From positions 1 to 6,713 of the forward strand of contig JAGOBT010000181.1 of the NCBI GenBank assembly GCA_017999135.1: a stretch of 6,713 nt of DNA, given 5' to 3'. The DNA comes from Burkholderiaceae bacterium. Its GTDB lineage: Bacteria; Pseudomonadota; Gammaproteobacteria; Burkholderiales; Burkholderiaceae_C. This document shows, one piece after another, positions 6,248 to 6,713 of this stretch (within the stretch, counting starts at the first letter, position 1; each line of letters opens with the position of its first letter). The translations under genes were made by a program, and so were the position numbers. A model generated the notes under the pieces. That model saw only the letters and a program-made list of their open reading frames with translations. It was not told the origin of the DNA and made no database searches.

Positions 6248-6713
6248 TCAGGCCGCCAGGTCGAACACCAGCACTTCGGCGCCGCTGCCCTGTTCCAGCA
6301 CCAGCTGCGGCTCGCCCACCAGCCCGATGGCGTCACCCGCCTGCAGCGCGTGGCCGTTGGCGGTGATGCTGCCGCGCGCCACGTGCACCCAGGTCTTGCG
6401 GCCGGCCGGCAGCGCCAGCGTGGCCGATTCATCGCCGTCGAACAGCCCGGCGCGGATGCTGGCGTCGGCGTTCAAGGTCACTGCGCCGTCCACGCCGCCC
6501 GGCGCGGCCACCAGGCGCAGCTTGCCGCGCTTGTCGGCATCGCTGAAGGCCTTTTGCTCATAGCCGGGCGGCAGGCCGCCGCGCGCCGGCAGGATCCAGA
6601 TCTGCAGGAAGTGCGTGGCGCTGCCCTGCGCATGGTTGAACTCGCTGTGGCGCACGCCGGTGCCGGCCGTCATGCGCTGCACCTCGCCGGGCAGGATGGC
6701 CGCGCCATTGCCC
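6248..6713 (-). CDS. Pirin family bicupin protein, N-terminus cut by right edge
   Basis: Pirins are two-cupin iron-binding proteins; some bacterial members (E. coli YhhW) act as quercetin dioxygenases and others have unknown or regulatory roles. The visible 154 residues are open to the window edge and begin within the first cupin: GNGAAILPGEVQRMTAGTGV followed by RHSEFN. In this motif His22 and Glu24 of the fragment correspond to two of the four metal ligands of the family. The other two, in the H-P-H motif, lie beyond the edge. THFLQIWILP and GYEQKAF follow, then the second cupin with DASIRAGLFDGDE, ending in AEVLVFDLAA as pirins usually do. About 80 N-terminal residues of a typical 230-aa pirin are missing. 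An in-frame GTG at 6680-6682 is not the real start, because conserved pirin sequence continues upstream of it. DUF599 follows 32 bp downstream on the same strand. Confidence 0.93.
   Translation of the reverse strand, partial: GNGAAILPGEVQRMTAGTGVRHSEFNHAQGSATHFLQIWILPARGGLPPGYEQKAFSDADKRGKLRLVAAPGGVDGAVTLNADASIRAGLFDGDESATLALPAGRKTWVHVARGSITANGHALQAGDAIGLVGEPQLVLEQGSGAEVLVFDLAA

Noticed and set aside
6680..6682. GTG as the start of the pirin gene
   Set aside because: The frame stays open to the window edge and the upstream codons encode the conserved pirin stretch before the RHSE motif, so the gene is simply truncated by the window.
1..6713. Search for CRISPR arrays, tRNAs, insertion sequences, tandem repeats or a defence or mobile system
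   Set aside because: No regularly spaced repeats, transposase motifs, tRNA-like cloverleaf or terminal inverted repeats were seen. All genes are chromosomal types with uniform composition.

Overview
The window is a compact, very GC-rich stretch (about 70% G+C by eye, with G or C at nearly every third codon position). It looks like the chromosome of a betaproteobacterium, most likely an order Burkholderiales member of the Rubrivivax/Leptothrix/Ideonella kind. That placement is inferred from base composition and protein style and was not tested by a search. I see no mobile elements, CRISPR arrays, tRNA or rRNA genes, phage genes or long gene-free stretches.

Layout, left to right. At 1-127 (minus) is the 5' start of a gene that runs off the left edge, possibly an AraC-type regulator. 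At 142-3678 (minus) is a complete dnaE for the replicative DNA polymerase III alpha subunit. A 38-bp divergent spacer follows. At 3717-4505 (plus) is a short rhodanese-domain protein of the TrhO/YceA family (tRNA U34 hydroxylation). It is followed after 10 bp by a membrane-anchored alpha/beta hydrolase at 4516-5463 (plus). This pair meets a minus-strand pair tail to tail across an 8-bp gap. The minus-strand pair is a DUF599 membrane protein (5472-6215) and, upstream of it, a pirin family bicupin (6248-6713) cut by the right edge.

Functionally this is housekeeping and general metabolism: replication, tRNA wobble modification, a hydrolase of unknown substrate, an uncharacterised membrane protein and a pirin. 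No pathway links all of them. The likely transcription units are dnaE plus the left-edge gene, trhO plus the hydrolase, and pirin plus DUF599.

The most notable signal is in the dnaE/trhO spacer. Two outward-facing TACAAT hexamers each end exactly six bases before a start codon (ATG for dnaE, GTG for trhO), and no Shine-Dalgarno sequence is visible. That geometry places +1 on the first base of each start codon, which suggests leaderless and mutually exclusive divergent transcription. A similar hexamer (TACAGT) lies eight bases before the DUF599 start. I found no convincing previously undescribed system; the other findings are modest.
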